Source: an uncultured Carboxylicivirga sp.
GTDB lineage: Bacteria; Bacteroidota; Bacteroidia; Bacteroidales; Marinilabiliaceae
Direction of reading: 5' to 3'
Length of the DNA stretch: 64,000 nt
Assembly: GCF_963668385.1 (NCBI RefSeq)
Contig: NZ_OY764327.1
Coordinates: 868,001-932,000, forward strand
The translations under genes were made by a program, and so were the position numbers. Positions 53,653 through 62,830 of the stretch are shown one piece after another; position 1 is the first letter of the stretch, and each line of letters opens with the position of its first letter. A model generated the notes under the pieces. The model worked only from the letters and a program-made list of their open reading frames with translations. It was not told where the DNA came from and did no database searches.

Positions 53653-54534
53653 TTACTTTTTCAATGCTTCTGCACCACCAACAATTTCGAGTATCTCGGT
53701 GGTAATAGCAGTTTGTCGAGCTTTATTATATACCAACTGTAACTCATCCAGTAACTCAGTTGCATTATCAGTAGCTTTATGCATTGAAGTCATTCTGGCT
53801 CCATGTTCCGAAGCTATTGATTCTAGAATAACACGATAAAACATTGTTTGTAATGCATCAGGAATCACTTGCTTGATGAAGGAAATACTATCTGGCTCTA
53901 CAATGTAATCATGAATAAATGCATCTGTATGGCCAGCTTCAGGAAACTGTAATGGAAGAAACTGTTCTGCTTTTACTTCCTGAACAGCAGCATTTTTAAA
54001 TTCATTATAAATCAGAACAACATCATCATATACCCCATCCAAAAAAGAATTCATTATTTCTAATGCAATGTTTTTCACTGCTTCATAGGTAACATTTGTA
54101 TATAAATCGTTGTATTCCTTTAATACAGGATATCCTCTTGATTTTAATACTTTTTGAGCCTGTTTACCAATTGCATAAATATCAAGATCTCCTGATTTAT
54201 ACTGATCAGTATATTGCTTTTTAATAATCCGTTCTGTTTCTTTAATAACATTACTATTAAAACCTCCACAAAGCCCCCTATTAGAAGCAAAAACTATCAA
54301 TAAAATTTTATGACTACCTCTTTGAGTAGACCACTCAAAATCTATCTTCTCATCAAGTGTTGTACTTAAATTAAAAATAATACCAGCCAAACGGTCAACA
54401 TAAGGACGAATATGTGAGATATCATCCTGTGCTTTCTTAAACTTTGCAGCAGATACCATTTTCATTGCACTGGTAACTTGTCTGGTTGTTTTAACAGAAT
54501 TGATCCTTATTCTTATATCCTTTAAGCTTGGCAT
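53653..54534 (-). CDS. atpG: ATP synthase F1 gamma subunit
   Basis: Central shaft of the F1 motor. The 293-aa protein has the N-terminal helix SLKDIRIRINSVKTTRQVTSAMKMVSAAKFKKAQ, SNRGLCGGFNSNV in the Rossmann-like centre, and the C-terminal helix EHGARMTSMHKATDNATELLDELQLVYNKARQTAITTEILEIVGGAEAL. It is the last gene of the operon, 27 bp after atpA. Confidence 0.97.
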   Translation of the reverse strand: MPSLKDIRIRINSVKTTRQVTSAMKMVSAAKFKKAQDDISHIRPYVDRLAGIIFNLSTTLDEKIDFEWSTQRGSHKILLIVFASNRGLCGGFNSNVIKETERIIKKQYTDQYKSGDLDIYAIGKQAQKVLKSRGYPVLKEYNDLYTNVTYEAVKNIALEIMNSFLDGVYDDVVLIYNEFKNAAVQEVKAEQFLPLQFPEAGHTDAFIHDYIVEPDSISFIKQVIPDALQTMFYRVILESIASEHGARMTSMHKATDNATELLDELQLVYNKARQTAITTEILEIVGGAEALKK

Positions 54535-54561
54535 AAATATCGCTTTATATCCTATCTAAAA

Positions 54562-56148
54562 TTAATCCTTACTAACTAGTGAAGCTACATCTGCAGCTAC
54601 CTCTTCAATTACTTTTGTAATTTCATCGTTATATGCTCCAGCCTCTATATCAGCAACAATCTTCGAATGTCGCACATCTAAGGTTTCAACAAATTCTTTT
54701 TCCCACTTCTTCACTCTATCTGCCGGAACATCTCTTAACAAGCCTTTTGTTCCACAGTAAATTATGGCTACTTGATGCCCTACACGTGTAGGATTATATT
54801 GAGGTTGCTTCAACAACTCTACATTTTTTCTTCCTTTATCCAACACCATCATTGTTGCTGGATCTAAATCAGAACCAAACTTCGAAAAAGCTTCTAATTC
54901 ACGATATTGAGCTTGATCAAGTTTCAAGGTACCAGCCACCTTTTTCATAGGTTTAATCTGAGCACTACCCCCAACTCGAGAAACTGATATACCAACATTA
55001 ATTGCAGGTCTAACACCCGATAAGAACAAATCACTTTCAAGAAAAATCTGTCCATCTGTAATAGAAATTACATTGGTTGGAATGTATGCCGATACATCTC
55101 CTGCTTGAGTTTCAATAATTGGTAGGGCTGTAAGAGATCCACCTCCTTTAACAATTGGTTTTAACGATTCTGGCAAATCATTCATTTGAGATGCAATCTC
55201 ATCGGATTCGATTATTTTTGCTGAACGTTCCAATAGTCTACTATGTAAGTAAAACACATCACCCGGATATGCTTCACGTCCTGGTGGACGTCTCAACAAA
55301 AGACTTACTTCGCGATAAGAAACAGCTTGCTTTGATAAATCATCATAAACAATTAAAGCAGATCGACCAGTATCCCTAAAATACTCACCAATAGCAGTTC
55401 CTGCAAAAGGCGCATAAAATTGCATAGCCGAAGGATCTGCAGCTGGAGCCGAAACCACAACAGTATATTCCATTGCACCGTGCTTCTCAAGAGTACTCAC
55501 AATCTGTGCAACAGTACTACCTTTCTGACCAACAGCAACGTAGATACAATAAACAGGTTCTCCTGCTTCATAAAATGACCTTTGATTTATTATAGTATCA
55601 ATGGCAATAGCAGTTTTACCAGTCTGACGGTCTCCAATAATTAACTCTCGCTGACCTCTACCAATAGGAGTCATTGCATCTACTGCTCTTAATCCTGTTT
55701 GTAAAGGTTGTTTCACGGGTTGTCGATAAATAACCTGAGGAGCTTTACGTTCAAGTGGCATCTCATAAGTATCTCCACTAATAGGGCCTTTGCCATCAAT
55801 AGGTTCACCAATAGCATTAATTACACGTCCCAACATACCTTCACCAGCATTAATAGATGCTATTCGACCGGTACGTTTTACTAAATCGCCCTCTTTTACT
55901 TCTTGTGAAGAACCAAACAACACGATTCCAACATTATCTTGCTCAAGGTTTAGTACAACACCCATACAAGTATCCAATTCTACTAATTCATTGGATTTTA
56001 CATTGGTTAAACCAAAAACACGGGCTATACCATCTCCAACTTGCAAAACAGTTCCCACCTCTTCCAAGTCAGTAGCCGTTTGAAAGCCCGCAATCCTCTT
56101 TTTTAATAAATCCGATACTTCAGCAGGTTTTATCGTATCCATCGACAT
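54562..56148 (-). CDS. atpA: ATP synthase F1 alpha subunit
   Basis: Non-catalytic nucleotide-binding subunit of F1. The 528-aa protein carries the P-loop [13 protein letters not shown], the catalytic-interface Arg segment in [15 protein letters not shown], and [22 protein letters not shown]-terminal [19 protein letters not shown] allows a start at the first or third residue. It lies between atpH and atpG; atpD and atpC do not follow, so the beta and epsilon subunits are encoded elsewhere. Confidence 0.97.
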   Translation of the reverse strand: MSMDTIKPAEVSDLLKKRIAGFQTATDLEEVGTVLQVGDGIARVFGLTNVKSNELVELDTCMGVVLNLEQDNVGIVLFGSSQEVKEGDLVKRTGRIASINAGEGMLGRVINAIGEPIDGKGPISGDTYEMPLERKAPQVIYRQPVKQPLQTGLRAVDAMTPIGRGQRELIIGDRQTGKTAIAIDTIINQRSFYEAGEPVYCIYVAVGQKGSTVAQIVSTLEKHGAMEYTVVVSAPAADPSAMQFYAPFAGTAIGEYFRDTGRSALIVYDDLSKQAVSYREVSLLLRRPPGREAYPGDVFYLHSRLLERSAKIIESDEIASQMNDLPESLKPIVKGGGSLTALPIIETQAGDVSAYIPTNVISITDGQIFLESDLFLSGVRPAINVGISVSRVGGSAQIKPMKKVAGTLKLDQAQYRELEAFSKFGSDLDPATMMVLDKGRKNVELLKQPQYNPTRVGHQVAIIYCGTKGLLRDVPADRVKKWEKEFVETLDVRHSKIVADIEAGAYNDEITKVIEEVAADVASLVSKD

Positions 56149-56163
56149 TAATTTAGTTTTCGT

Positions 56164-56700
56164 TTAATTCAGCAATTGCTTTTTCATATTCTTCAACTTC
56201 GAACTTAAACTGGCATCAGCCATTTTACCATCAATTGTAAGTTTAAAACCTCCCAATAATTCAGGATCTACTTTTAAAATAAGTTCAATAGGTGAATCAA
56301 ATTGCTTTCGAAGGAAGTCTAACAAACCTTGTTCCTGATCAAAACCAAGTTCTACAGCAGTATATAATGTAACTGCCTTAATTCCCTTTTCCTCCTTGTA
56401 CATTTGTATAAATCCACGATTGATATCCTCCAATAGTTCCTCACGATTATTAGCAATTAGTAAATCTATGAAGTTCATTGTTGATGGTTCAATCTGATTC
56501 TCTAACACAGAGTGTAAAGCCACTTTTTTCTGTTGTGGTTTAATTACAGGACTATTCAAGAGTTCTTCAAAGCCCTCTGCTTCCTTAATGTAACTTTGCA
56601 TTAGTAATACATCTGCATTAACCTTCTCCAGACTACCTTGTTCTGAAGCTAATTTATACAAAGCAGTAGCGTATCTATTGGCAATTAAACTCCTGTTCAT
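56164..56700 (-). CDS. atpH: ATP synthase F1 delta subunit
   Basis: Peripheral-stalk cap joining F1 to the b subunits. The 178-aa protein shows the typical LIANRYATALYKLASEQGSLEKV start and C-terminal beta domain LGGFKLTIDGKMADASLSSKLKNMKKQL. It lies 25 bp after atpF and 16 bp before atpA. Confidence 0.95.
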   Translation of the reverse strand: MNRSLIANRYATALYKLASEQGSLEKVNADVLLMQSYIKEAEGFEELLNSPVIKPQQKKVALHSVLENQIEPSTMNFIDLLIANNREELLEDINRGFIQMYKEEKGIKAVTLYTAVELGFDQEQGLLDFLRKQFDSPIELILKVDPELLGGFKLTIDGKMADASLSSKLKNMKKQLLN

Positions 56701-56724
56701 TTTAATACTCTGTATATCGAAGTT

Positions 56725-57219
56725 CTAGTTAAAATTTACCTCCTGCAGATATTTATCGATGATAGCCTTCTGCTTATCAGTAGATTCCAATTCTTGTTCT
56801 AATAGCTTACCGGCTATATTTACAGACAGTTCCGCTACTTGTCGTCTCATCTCCTGGATAACTTCTTTCTTCTCACGTTCGATTAATTCGCGAGCATTTA
56901 CCAAAATTTTATCAGCTTCTTCCTGAGCTTTACCTTTGGCTTCATCCAGAATATTTTGTTTTAAATCCCTGGCCTCTTTTATTAAACTATCACGTTCTGC
57001 TTTTGCCTCTTCAAGAATTTTCTCTTTTTCGATATTCAAATCCTCAATCTCAGCTTTTGCTTTAGTTGCTGCCATCAAAGAAAATTCTATTGTTTCTTCT
57101 CTAGCCTTTAAAGCATGCATTATAGGTTTCCAAGCATATTTACTTAATAAAAATACAAGCAAACCAAATGTAATAGTTGTCCAAAAAACTAAACCGGGAT
57201 CTGGTGTTAACAATCCCAT
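56725..57219 (-). CDS. atpF: ATP synthase F0 b subunit
   Basis: Peripheral stalk. The 164-aa protein has one N-terminal membrane helix (about residues 8-26) and a long charged helix (30-145) rich in Glu, Lys and Ala, the usual dimeric right-handed coiled coil. It lies 12 bp after atpE and 25 bp before atpH. Confidence 0.95.
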   Translation of the reverse strand: MGLLTPDPGLVFWTTITFGLLVFLLSKYAWKPIMHALKAREETIEFSLMAATKAKAEIEDLNIEKEKILEEAKAERDSLIKEARDLKQNILDEAKGKAQEEADKILVNARELIEREKKEVIQEMRRQVAELSVNIAGKLLEQELESTDKQKAIIDKYLQEVNFN

Positions 57220-57230
57220 AATAGTTGGTT

Positions 57231-57440
57231 TTATCCTTTCATCATAGCAACTACAATGGCAAATAAGGCAACACCTTCAATCAAGGCAGCAGCAATAATC
57301 ATTGCAGTTTGAATTTTAGAACTGATCTCAGGTTGACGAGCCATGGCTTCCAGAGCACTTCCGGCTAATTTACCTATTCCGATTCCAACTCCAATTACAA
57401 TTAGACCTAAACCAACTGCGGTCAATGACAAACCTTCCAT
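57231..57440 (-). CDS. atpE: ATP synthase F0 c subunit
   Basis: A 69-aa two-helix proteolipid of the rotor ring. The polar loop is ARQPE (34-38) and the ion-carrying carboxylate is Glu55 in ALIEGV. The residues that mark sodium-binding rings (Gln in helix 1, Ser after the Glu) are Ile22 and Gly56 here, so proton coupling is predicted. Confidence 0.96.
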   Translation of the reverse strand: MEGLSLTAVGLGLIVIGVGIGIGKLAGSALEAMARQPEISSKIQTAMIIAAALIEGVALFAIVVAMMKG

Positions 57441-57470
57441 ATCTTTTAATTTAATTAATAAATTGATTTA

Positions 57471-58550
57471 TTAATGTTCTTCTTCTTCATTAACTGCCAT
57501 TCCAATAAATAAGGCAGACAATAAGGTGAAAATATAAGCTTGCAATGCAGCTACCAATAACTCAAGCATAAACATCATTAATGCCATGACTATTGAAACA
57601 GGTGCAATTGCATAAGATTTCATAACAAATATGAGCGAAAACAAACTCAGTATTACAATATGCCCAGCTGTTATATTGGCCATCAAACGAATCATTAATG
57701 CAAATGGTTTTGTTAATGTACCAATAAATTCAATTCCTGAAAGCATAATTCTAATGGGTACTGGAACTCCAGGCATCCAAAAAATATGTTTCCAATACGA
57801 TTTTGAAGCTGTTAATGAAGTTACTAAATAGGTTATAATTGCCAATAACATAGTAACCGAAATATTTCCAGTTAAATTACTTCCTCCAGGAAAGAAAGGA
57901 ACCAAACCAATAAGGTTATTTATCCAAATAAAAAAGAAGACGGTTAGTAAATACGGCATATACCGTTCATATTTTCCTTTTCCAATTTGGGCAATTCCAA
58001 TATCATCACGAACAAATACGATTATAGGCTCGATAAACGATTGTACACCCTTGGGAGCCTTTGGCTCTTTTCCGTATCTACGGGCTACAGAAATAAATAA
58101 CAACAGTAATATAACTGCACTCATAAACATCGATGCTACATTACGTGTAATCGACACATCTATAGGACTATCATTTACTATATTATGGGCATCATCATAA
58201 TGAATGGTACCTAGTTCATCAGTTAAGTAAATTTTATTGTGATGCAATGCATAATATTTATCACCTCGTTTTACAACGTTTTCTCCATGATGAAATACTG
58301 AAGACATAAAAATATCTAAATTACCATCTACATATAATATAACTGGTAAAGGAATTGAAAACCTTACTTCTTCTCCTTCACTGTTACTATATGAAATAAC
58401 CTGCCATTCGTGTGAATCTGAGATATGGTGATTAATCAGCTCTAACGGATCAAACCCATCCGCTTTATCGTCCGAATGTTCTTCTGAGGCAAACGCTGAT
58501 AAACTAAAACAAAGGCTTATCAGTAGTAAAATCTGTTTTATGTGTCGCAT
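57471..58550 (-). CDS. atpB: ATP synthase F0 a subunit
   Basis: Stator channel of F0. From the ATG at 58550 the product is 359 aa, starting with a signal-like segment (MRHIKQILLLISLCFSLSAF) and a periplasmic N-terminal domain of about 130 residues, an enlargement usual in this phylum. Six membrane helices follow, with the essential Arg in MIRLMANITAGH and the last helix ending AVNEEEEH. A TTG at 58569-58571 extends the frame by 7 residues. It lies 30 bp before atpE and 22 bp after the AtpI-like gene. Confidence 0.95.
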   Translation of the reverse strand: MRHIKQILLLISLCFSLSAFASEEHSDDKADGFDPLELINHHISDSHEWQVISYSNSEGEEVRFSIPLPVILYVDGNLDIFMSSVFHHGENVVKRGDKYYALHHNKIYLTDELGTIHYDDAHNIVNDSPIDVSITRNVASMFMSAVILLLLFISVARRYGKEPKAPKGVQSFIEPIIVFVRDDIGIAQIGKGKYERYMPYLLTVFFFIWINNLIGLVPFFPGGSNLTGNISVTMLLAIITYLVTSLTASKSYWKHIFWMPGVPVPIRIMLSGIEFIGTLTKPFALMIRLMANITAGHIVILSLFSLIFVMKSYAIAPVSIVMALMMFMLELLVAALQAYIFTLLSALFIGMAVNEEEEH

Positions 58551-58572
58551 CAAACAGTTGTGAGTTTTCAAA

Positions 58573-58962
58573 TTATTGATTCAATAAGCGTACTTTAATC
58601 GCAAGATCAGTAACTAGTAAAACGAAATACGTTTTAAAGAACAAAAGGGTTTCTTTTTTATGTTCTTCATCCATCGGATCTAAAAATAACATGATGAAAG
58701 CAAATATAAATATAGACTTTAATAGCAATAAAATCAAAAAGATATAAATTAAACTTTCAGGAGTAATTTTTTTAACTAATATGAAAAAATAATTAAATAG
58801 AATGTATACTCCACCAATGTATAGAGTTGAAATAACTATTTTATTAGTATCTAAGCCAATATGATGATCAATAAACAAATTAAGCAGTAGGCTCACACCT
58901 ACCGCGATCATATAAATAACAGTAAACCGAAACAGCTTACTTAAGGTATTATTTTTGAACAT
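58573..58962 (-). CDS. AtpI-like membrane protein of the ATP synthase operon
   Basis: From the ATG at 58962 the protein has 129 aa and four predicted membrane helices (about residues 14-35, 44-63, 72-92 and 105-122). The position directly in front of atpB and the four-helix build suggest AtpI, which helps assemble the c ring, but sequence similarity is low and I rely on place and topology. The first 14 bp lie inside the preceding bactofilin gene, so the two are translationally coupled. Confidence 0.7.
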   Translation of the reverse strand: MFKNNTLSKLFRFTVIYMIAVGVSLLLNLFIDHHIGLDTNKIVISTLYIGGVYILFNYFFILVKKITPESLIYIFLILLLLKSIFIFAFIMLFLDPMDEEHKKETLLFFKTYFVLLVTDLAIKVRLLNQ

Positions 58963-59332
58963 TGGGTTTAGCAGAAGTTGCTGTTGTTGAATCACCTGCC
59001 ATATCACAAGTACCAGTAAAGATAGCACCGGGTTCAATCGACAACTTACCAGTTTTAACATCTCCAGTAAGCTTGCTAGATGATTTCAATGACAATAACT
59101 CTGTTATTAAGATCTTGCCATCGAAATGACCATATATATCACAGTTAGTACATTTAACATCACCTTTTACCACCCCATTTTGACCAATCAAAACACGACC
59201 TTTAGAAACTATATTTCCTTCAACGGTTCCGTCAATTTTAATGTCTCCATTAGTTTCTAAATCACCCTTTATCTTTGTTCCCGGGCCAATCATATTTGGC
59301 AACTTGTTCTCCGGTTCGAAATTTTTCGCCAT
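58949..59332 (-). CDS. Bactofilin family protein
   Basis: A 127-aa polymer-forming protein: beta-helical core (about 15-105) with regular repeats such as GPGTKIKGDLETNGDIKIDG, TVEGNIVSKGRVLIGQNG, VVKGDVKCTNCDIYGHFDGKI and short disordered ends, in keeping with bactofilins that make cytoskeletal filaments at the membrane. It heads a transcription unit running into the ATP synthase genes, overlapping the next gene by 14 bp. A -7 element TATATTTG lies at 59361-59368 on the minus strand. Confidence 0.9.
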   Translation of the reverse strand: MAKNFEPENKLPNMIGPGTKIKGDLETNGDIKIDGTVEGNIVSKGRVLIGQNGVVKGDVKCTNCDIYGHFDGKILITELLSLKSSSKLTGDVKTGKLSIEPGAIFTGTCDMAGDSTTATSAKPNVQK

Positions 59333-59360
59333 TTCTCTACTTGTAAAATTTAACTTATAA

Positions 59361-59368
59361 CAAATATA
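59361..59368 (-). promoter_or_regulatory. -7 element of the bactofilin/ATP synthase operon
   Basis: TATATTTG on the minus strand, 29 bases before the bactofilin ATG. As the downstream genes are tightly packed with no internal terminator until 53633, this probably drives all eight genes. Confidence 0.5.
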
Positions 59369-59398
59369 AATAAAATCTAAGTAAAACGAAGCCCTAAA

Positions 59399-61213
59399 TT
59401 ATAGATCAATTAATTCCTTGAGCTTTTGAAGTTGCTTTTCTTTATTGACTTGTCTTAAATTTCGCGCGGTATGTGTATAATAGGTGTGATTAGAGATAAA
59501 TTCAAATTGCATTCGATTCCATTGTTCAAGATCAACTTTTCTACCATGGGAATTAAGTTCGCGATATAAATTCTCTGATACCGGAATAAAATCAGCTCGC
59601 CCAAGGTAATCCAGATCTGCGTCCTTCATAATCTTTTCCATAAAATTTCGCGGCTTTTTACCCACTTTTGTCACATCAATTAACTCCACAATCTGCTCTA
59701 TCTGATAATCGACATAATTATATTTTGGGAGAATTTCTTTTGCAAACGTTATACTGTTATCTTCATGATTATCATATTCAAAAATAAACCCAACATCATG
59801 CAATAAAGCAGCCGTTTTTAACAACAATAAGTCTTCCTCTGAGACATTTTCGCAACGCGCAATTATCTCAATTTGAGTTAATACATCTTGCGTATGCTCT
59901 TTTGAATGATAATACAACTCATCTCCTAATTCGGCCTCCAATTTATTTATCACATATTCTTCAAGATCACCAAAACGAATATGCTGCAGTTTGATAAAAA
60001 ACTTTGTATTAGGTTTTACTCCCATTTCATCACTAGCCAAATCATCCTTAATTCTTTTGACATAATACATATCAGTCTCTCCTTTATATTTGATAGGCAT
60101 TTTTCCACGATATTCACAAACAAAAAATTCCTTAATTAACTGATAAGTTATTCCCGTTACATTAATCATTCCAGCAGTGCCGGAGCTTTCCATCCTGGAT
60201 GCGATATTAACTGTATCTCCCCATATATCGAATGAAACATTTTTACGACCAATCTCTCCTGATATTACAGGACCTGTATGAATACCAATTCTTAATTCCC
60301 AAAACCCATAATCTTCGGTATGTTTCTTTTTATTTTCCTCCATGAAATGTTGCATCTCAATACCAGCCAATACAACTTCAATAGGATTTGTTCTATTTTT
60401 ATTAGGTAAGCCACCAGCACACATGTAAGCATCTCCAATGGTTTTAATTTTTTCAATATGATATCTTTCAACCACCTCATCGAAATAAATAAAGAAACGA
60501 TCTAACTCATCGATAAGTTTTTCAGGATTTATATGCTCTACAATCCTAGTAAACCCCTGAATATCTGCAAACAAAACCGTAACCTTTTGATACTTTCTTG
60601 ATCTAACTCGTCCTTGCGATTTCACCGCATTAGCCAGCTCTCCACTCTTCTCTTGACCTGCCTTAAATTTCATTCTATACTCTTTCTTCAGCTTTAACTC
60701 AACCATACGAGTGGCACTGTTTATTCTTTGCTTAAACAGAAGAACCATCACTCCGATTATTAAAAGAAAAATGAAACTTAAAACGAAATATCCACCAATT
60801 AATCCAGACAACTCCTTTTCGACTTTTATTTCAAAATCTATTTCTACACCATTAGAATTTTGAATCTGAAAAACATATCTACCAGAAGACACATTAAAAT
60901 AACTCTGATTACAGCGATTACTCCATTTTGTCCATTGAGTATTATAAGGAACTAATCTATATCTAATGAGATTCCAATCCTCTTTTGGCCTATTCCAACA
61001 GAAAGAAAATGAACTACCTACATTTATAACACTATCACAATTTTGATCAAGAATTAGCTGCTTATCTTCATCTTCTATATATATATTAAATATGGATTTT
61101 TGAATTGGTAAGGAGGAGTATGCAAAGGTATTTTTAGAAATCAAAAGCAAAAAGAATACCACTAAATAAAAAAAAGAACATTTATTTAACCTTTGCAACC
61201 AACTAAACAACAT
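59399..61213 (-). CDS. Membrane class III adenylate cyclase fused to an HD domain
   Basis: A 604-aa protein: signal/membrane helix (12-32), an extracytoplasmic beta domain like the Y_Y_Y fold (about 38-132), a second membrane helix (138-160), a coiled linker, a class III cyclase (about 208-385) and a C-terminal HD domain (about 430-560). Cyclase residues are complete: metal Asp217 and Asp261, base-selecting Lys257 and Asp329 (adenine type) and Arg340. The HD part has His440, His472-Asp473 and Asp533, as in phosphohydrolases. It could both make and break nucleotide signals. Single gene, divergent from the stress protein gene. The start at ATG 61213 is preferred to TTG 61216. Confidence 0.9.
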   Translation of the reverse strand: MLFSWLQRLNKCSFFYLVVFFLLLISKNTFAYSSLPIQKSIFNIYIEDEDKQLILDQNCDSVINVGSSFSFCWNRPKEDWNLIRYRLVPYNTQWTKWSNRCNQSYFNVSSGRYVFQIQNSNGVEIDFEIKVEKELSGLIGGYFVLSFIFLLIIGVMVLLFKQRINSATRMVELKLKKEYRMKFKAGQEKSGELANAVKSQGRVRSRKYQKVTVLFADIQGFTRIVEHINPEKLIDELDRFFIYFDEVVERYHIEKIKTIGDAYMCAGGLPNKNRTNPIEVVLAGIEMQHFMEENKKKHTEDYGFWELRIGIHTGPVISGEIGRKNVSFDIWGDTVNIASRMESSGTAGMINVTGITYQLIKEFFVCEYRGKMPIKYKGETDMYYVKRIKDDLASDEMGVKPNTKFFIKLQHIRFGDLEEYVINKLEAELGDELYYHSKEHTQDVLTQIEIIARCENVSEEDLLLLKTAALLHDVGFIFEYDNHEDNSITFAKEILPKYNYVDYQIEQIVELIDVTKVGKKPRNFMEKIMKDADLDYLGRADFIPVSENLYRELNSHGRKVDLEQWNRMQFEFISNHTYYTHTARNLRQVNKEKQLQKLKELIDL

Positions 61214-61308
61214 CAACTTACATTAACAGATTAACTTCCTCTACTTGTTATTAATTTCAAAAGTACTATATTTATTCCTGAATTGCAGAACATTCATCAC
61301 ACGTTTTT

Positions 61309-62142
61309 ATGGAGACATCAAAAAACACAATTTTAGTTCCGTACGATTTTACAGAAGTTACAACAACAGCTGTTCAACACGCAATTATTGTAGCAAAAAA
61401 ATTAGATGCGGAAATTCTTTTATTGCACATTGTTAAAAAAGACACAATGATTGCTGAACAAGAAACGCAATTATTGGCAAGTGCACAGAAAATGAAAGAT
61501 GATTGGGGAGTTTTACCCAAAACAATGGTTAAAGAAGGTACAATCTTCAAAACCATTAATGAAGTAGTTGAAGAGTTAAATTGCCTGCTTGTGGTGATGG
61601 GGACTCATGGTATGAAAGGCTTGCAAAAATTAACAGGTAGTTGGGCACTTAAAGTAATTGTTGGATCACAGGTTCCTTATTTAGTAGTACAAGCACCACC
61701 TAAACACAACGAATACAACAATGTTGTTTTTCCTGTTGATTATAAAACTGAAAATAAAGAAAAGCTTAAATGGGTTGATTTTATCAACAAGATGTTTAAG
61801 TCAAAAACTCATATTTTCGCTAATGCATCTAAAGAAGGCATTCTCGACAATCGTACAAAGGCAAATGTTGTTTTTTCAAAACGTTTTATGGAAGAACGAG
61901 AAATTAATTATGAATTAACTCTTTCTGAAGGAGAATCGTCATTTTCACAAGAAACTATTCAATACGCAAAAGATATTGAGGCTGATATGGTTCTTATAAT
62001 GACAACACGTGATATTGGATTTCATGATTACGTATTAGGAGCCTATGAACAATACATCATTGCCAACAATGCACAAATTCCTGTATTGGTTATGAATCCT
62101 CGTACCGACTTAATGAAATATGGTTACGGAGGTTTTGGTTGA
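61309..62142 (+). CDS. Universal stress protein (tandem UspA domains)
   Basis: The 277-aa protein contains two UspA-like halves. The first (1-140) begins ILVPYDFTEVTTTAVQHAIIVAKKL and has the nucleotide-loop region VVMGTHGMKGLQKLTGSWALKVIVGSQVPYLVVQ, although the classical GxxG-9-G(S/T) is altered. The second half (145-277) is degenerate and ends YIIANNAQIPVLVMNPRTD. Such proteins respond to growth arrest. It is divergent from the cyclase-HD gene, with 95 bp between. Confidence 0.88.
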   Translation: METSKNTILVPYDFTEVTTTAVQHAIIVAKKLDAEILLLHIVKKDTMIAEQETQLLASAQKMKDDWGVLPKTMVKEGTIFKTINEVVEELNCLLVVMGTHGMKGLQKLTGSWALKVIVGSQVPYLVVQAPPKHNEYNNVVFPVDYKTENKEKLKWVDFINKMFKSKTHIFANASKEGILDNRTKANVVFSKRFMEEREINYELTLSEGESSFSQETIQYAKDIEADMVLIMTTRDIGFHDYVLGAYEQYIIANNAQIPVLVMNPRTDLMKYGYGGFG

Positions 62143-62162
62143 TCATCAAAAAAATAAATATA

Positions 62163-62196
62163 ACGGGCGACTAAACTTTTTGGTCGCCTGTTTATT
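62163..62196 (+). terminator. Terminator of the universal stress protein gene
   Basis: ACGGGCGAC pairs with GTCGCCTGT (one G-U) around an 11-base loop, followed by TTATTTTTAT. Confidence 0.75.
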
Positions 62197-62255
62197 TTTA
62201 TAGAAAACAAAATAGTTTTGCCATTTTGTTCGTTACCTTATTATAAAATGAAAAT

Positions 62256-62825
62256 ATGGAATTGGTATTTGCCACAAACAACATAAACAAGCTAAAAGAA
62301 ATTCAATCTGCAATAGGATTGCATATCCAACTAAAAACACTGGCGGATATTAATTGCATTGAAGATATTCCTGAAACAAAGGATACAATTGAAGGTAATG
62401 CAATACAAAAAGCAGAATATATTTACAACAAATACAATATGAATTGTTTTGCAGATGATACAGGACTTGAAATCGAAGCATTAAATGGAGAACCTGGAGT
62501 ATATTCGGCACGTTATGCAGGACCACAACGAGATTCCAACGATAACATGGATAAGGTTTTAAGTCTTTTGAAAGATAAATCAAATCGAAAAGCAAGATTT
62601 AAAACCGTTATTGCTCTTATTATGGATGGTAAAACTCATTTATTCGAAGGAATTGTAGATGGCATCATCCTAAACAACAAAACAGGATCAGAAGGATTTG
62701 GATATGATCCTATTTTTCAACCAATTGGCTTTTCGCAATCATTTGCCCAAATGTCACTAAAAGAGAAAAACACAATCAGTCACAGAGCCAGAGCGGTTTA
62801 CAAACTTGTTGAATTTCTTAAATAA
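62256..62825 (+). CDS. rdgB: XTP/dITP pyrophosphatase
   Basis: House-cleaning enzyme that hydrolyses non-canonical purine triphosphates (XTP, dITP, ITP) to monophosphates. The 189-aa protein begins VFATNNINKLKEIQSAIG (the TxNxxK nucleotide motif), has FADDTGLEIEALNGEPGVYSARYAG (catalytic Asp and metal site) and ends EGFGYDPIF, AQMSLKEKNTISHRARAV. It is followed 5 bp later by the PorZ-like gene, so cotranscription is likely. Confidence 0.96.
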   Translation: MELVFATNNINKLKEIQSAIGLHIQLKTLADINCIEDIPETKDTIEGNAIQKAEYIYNKYNMNCFADDTGLEIEALNGEPGVYSARYAGPQRDSNDNMDKVLSLLKDKSNRKARFKTVIALIMDGKTHLFEGIVDGIILNNKTGSEGFGYDPIFQPIGFSQSFAQMSLKEKNTISHRARAVYKLVEFLK

Positions 62826-62830
62826 GAATA

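Noticed and set aside
57231-57440. A sodium-translocating c ring.
   Set aside because: The sodium-ligand positions hold Ile22 and Gly56 rather than Gln and Ser, so only the proton-type Glu55 remains.
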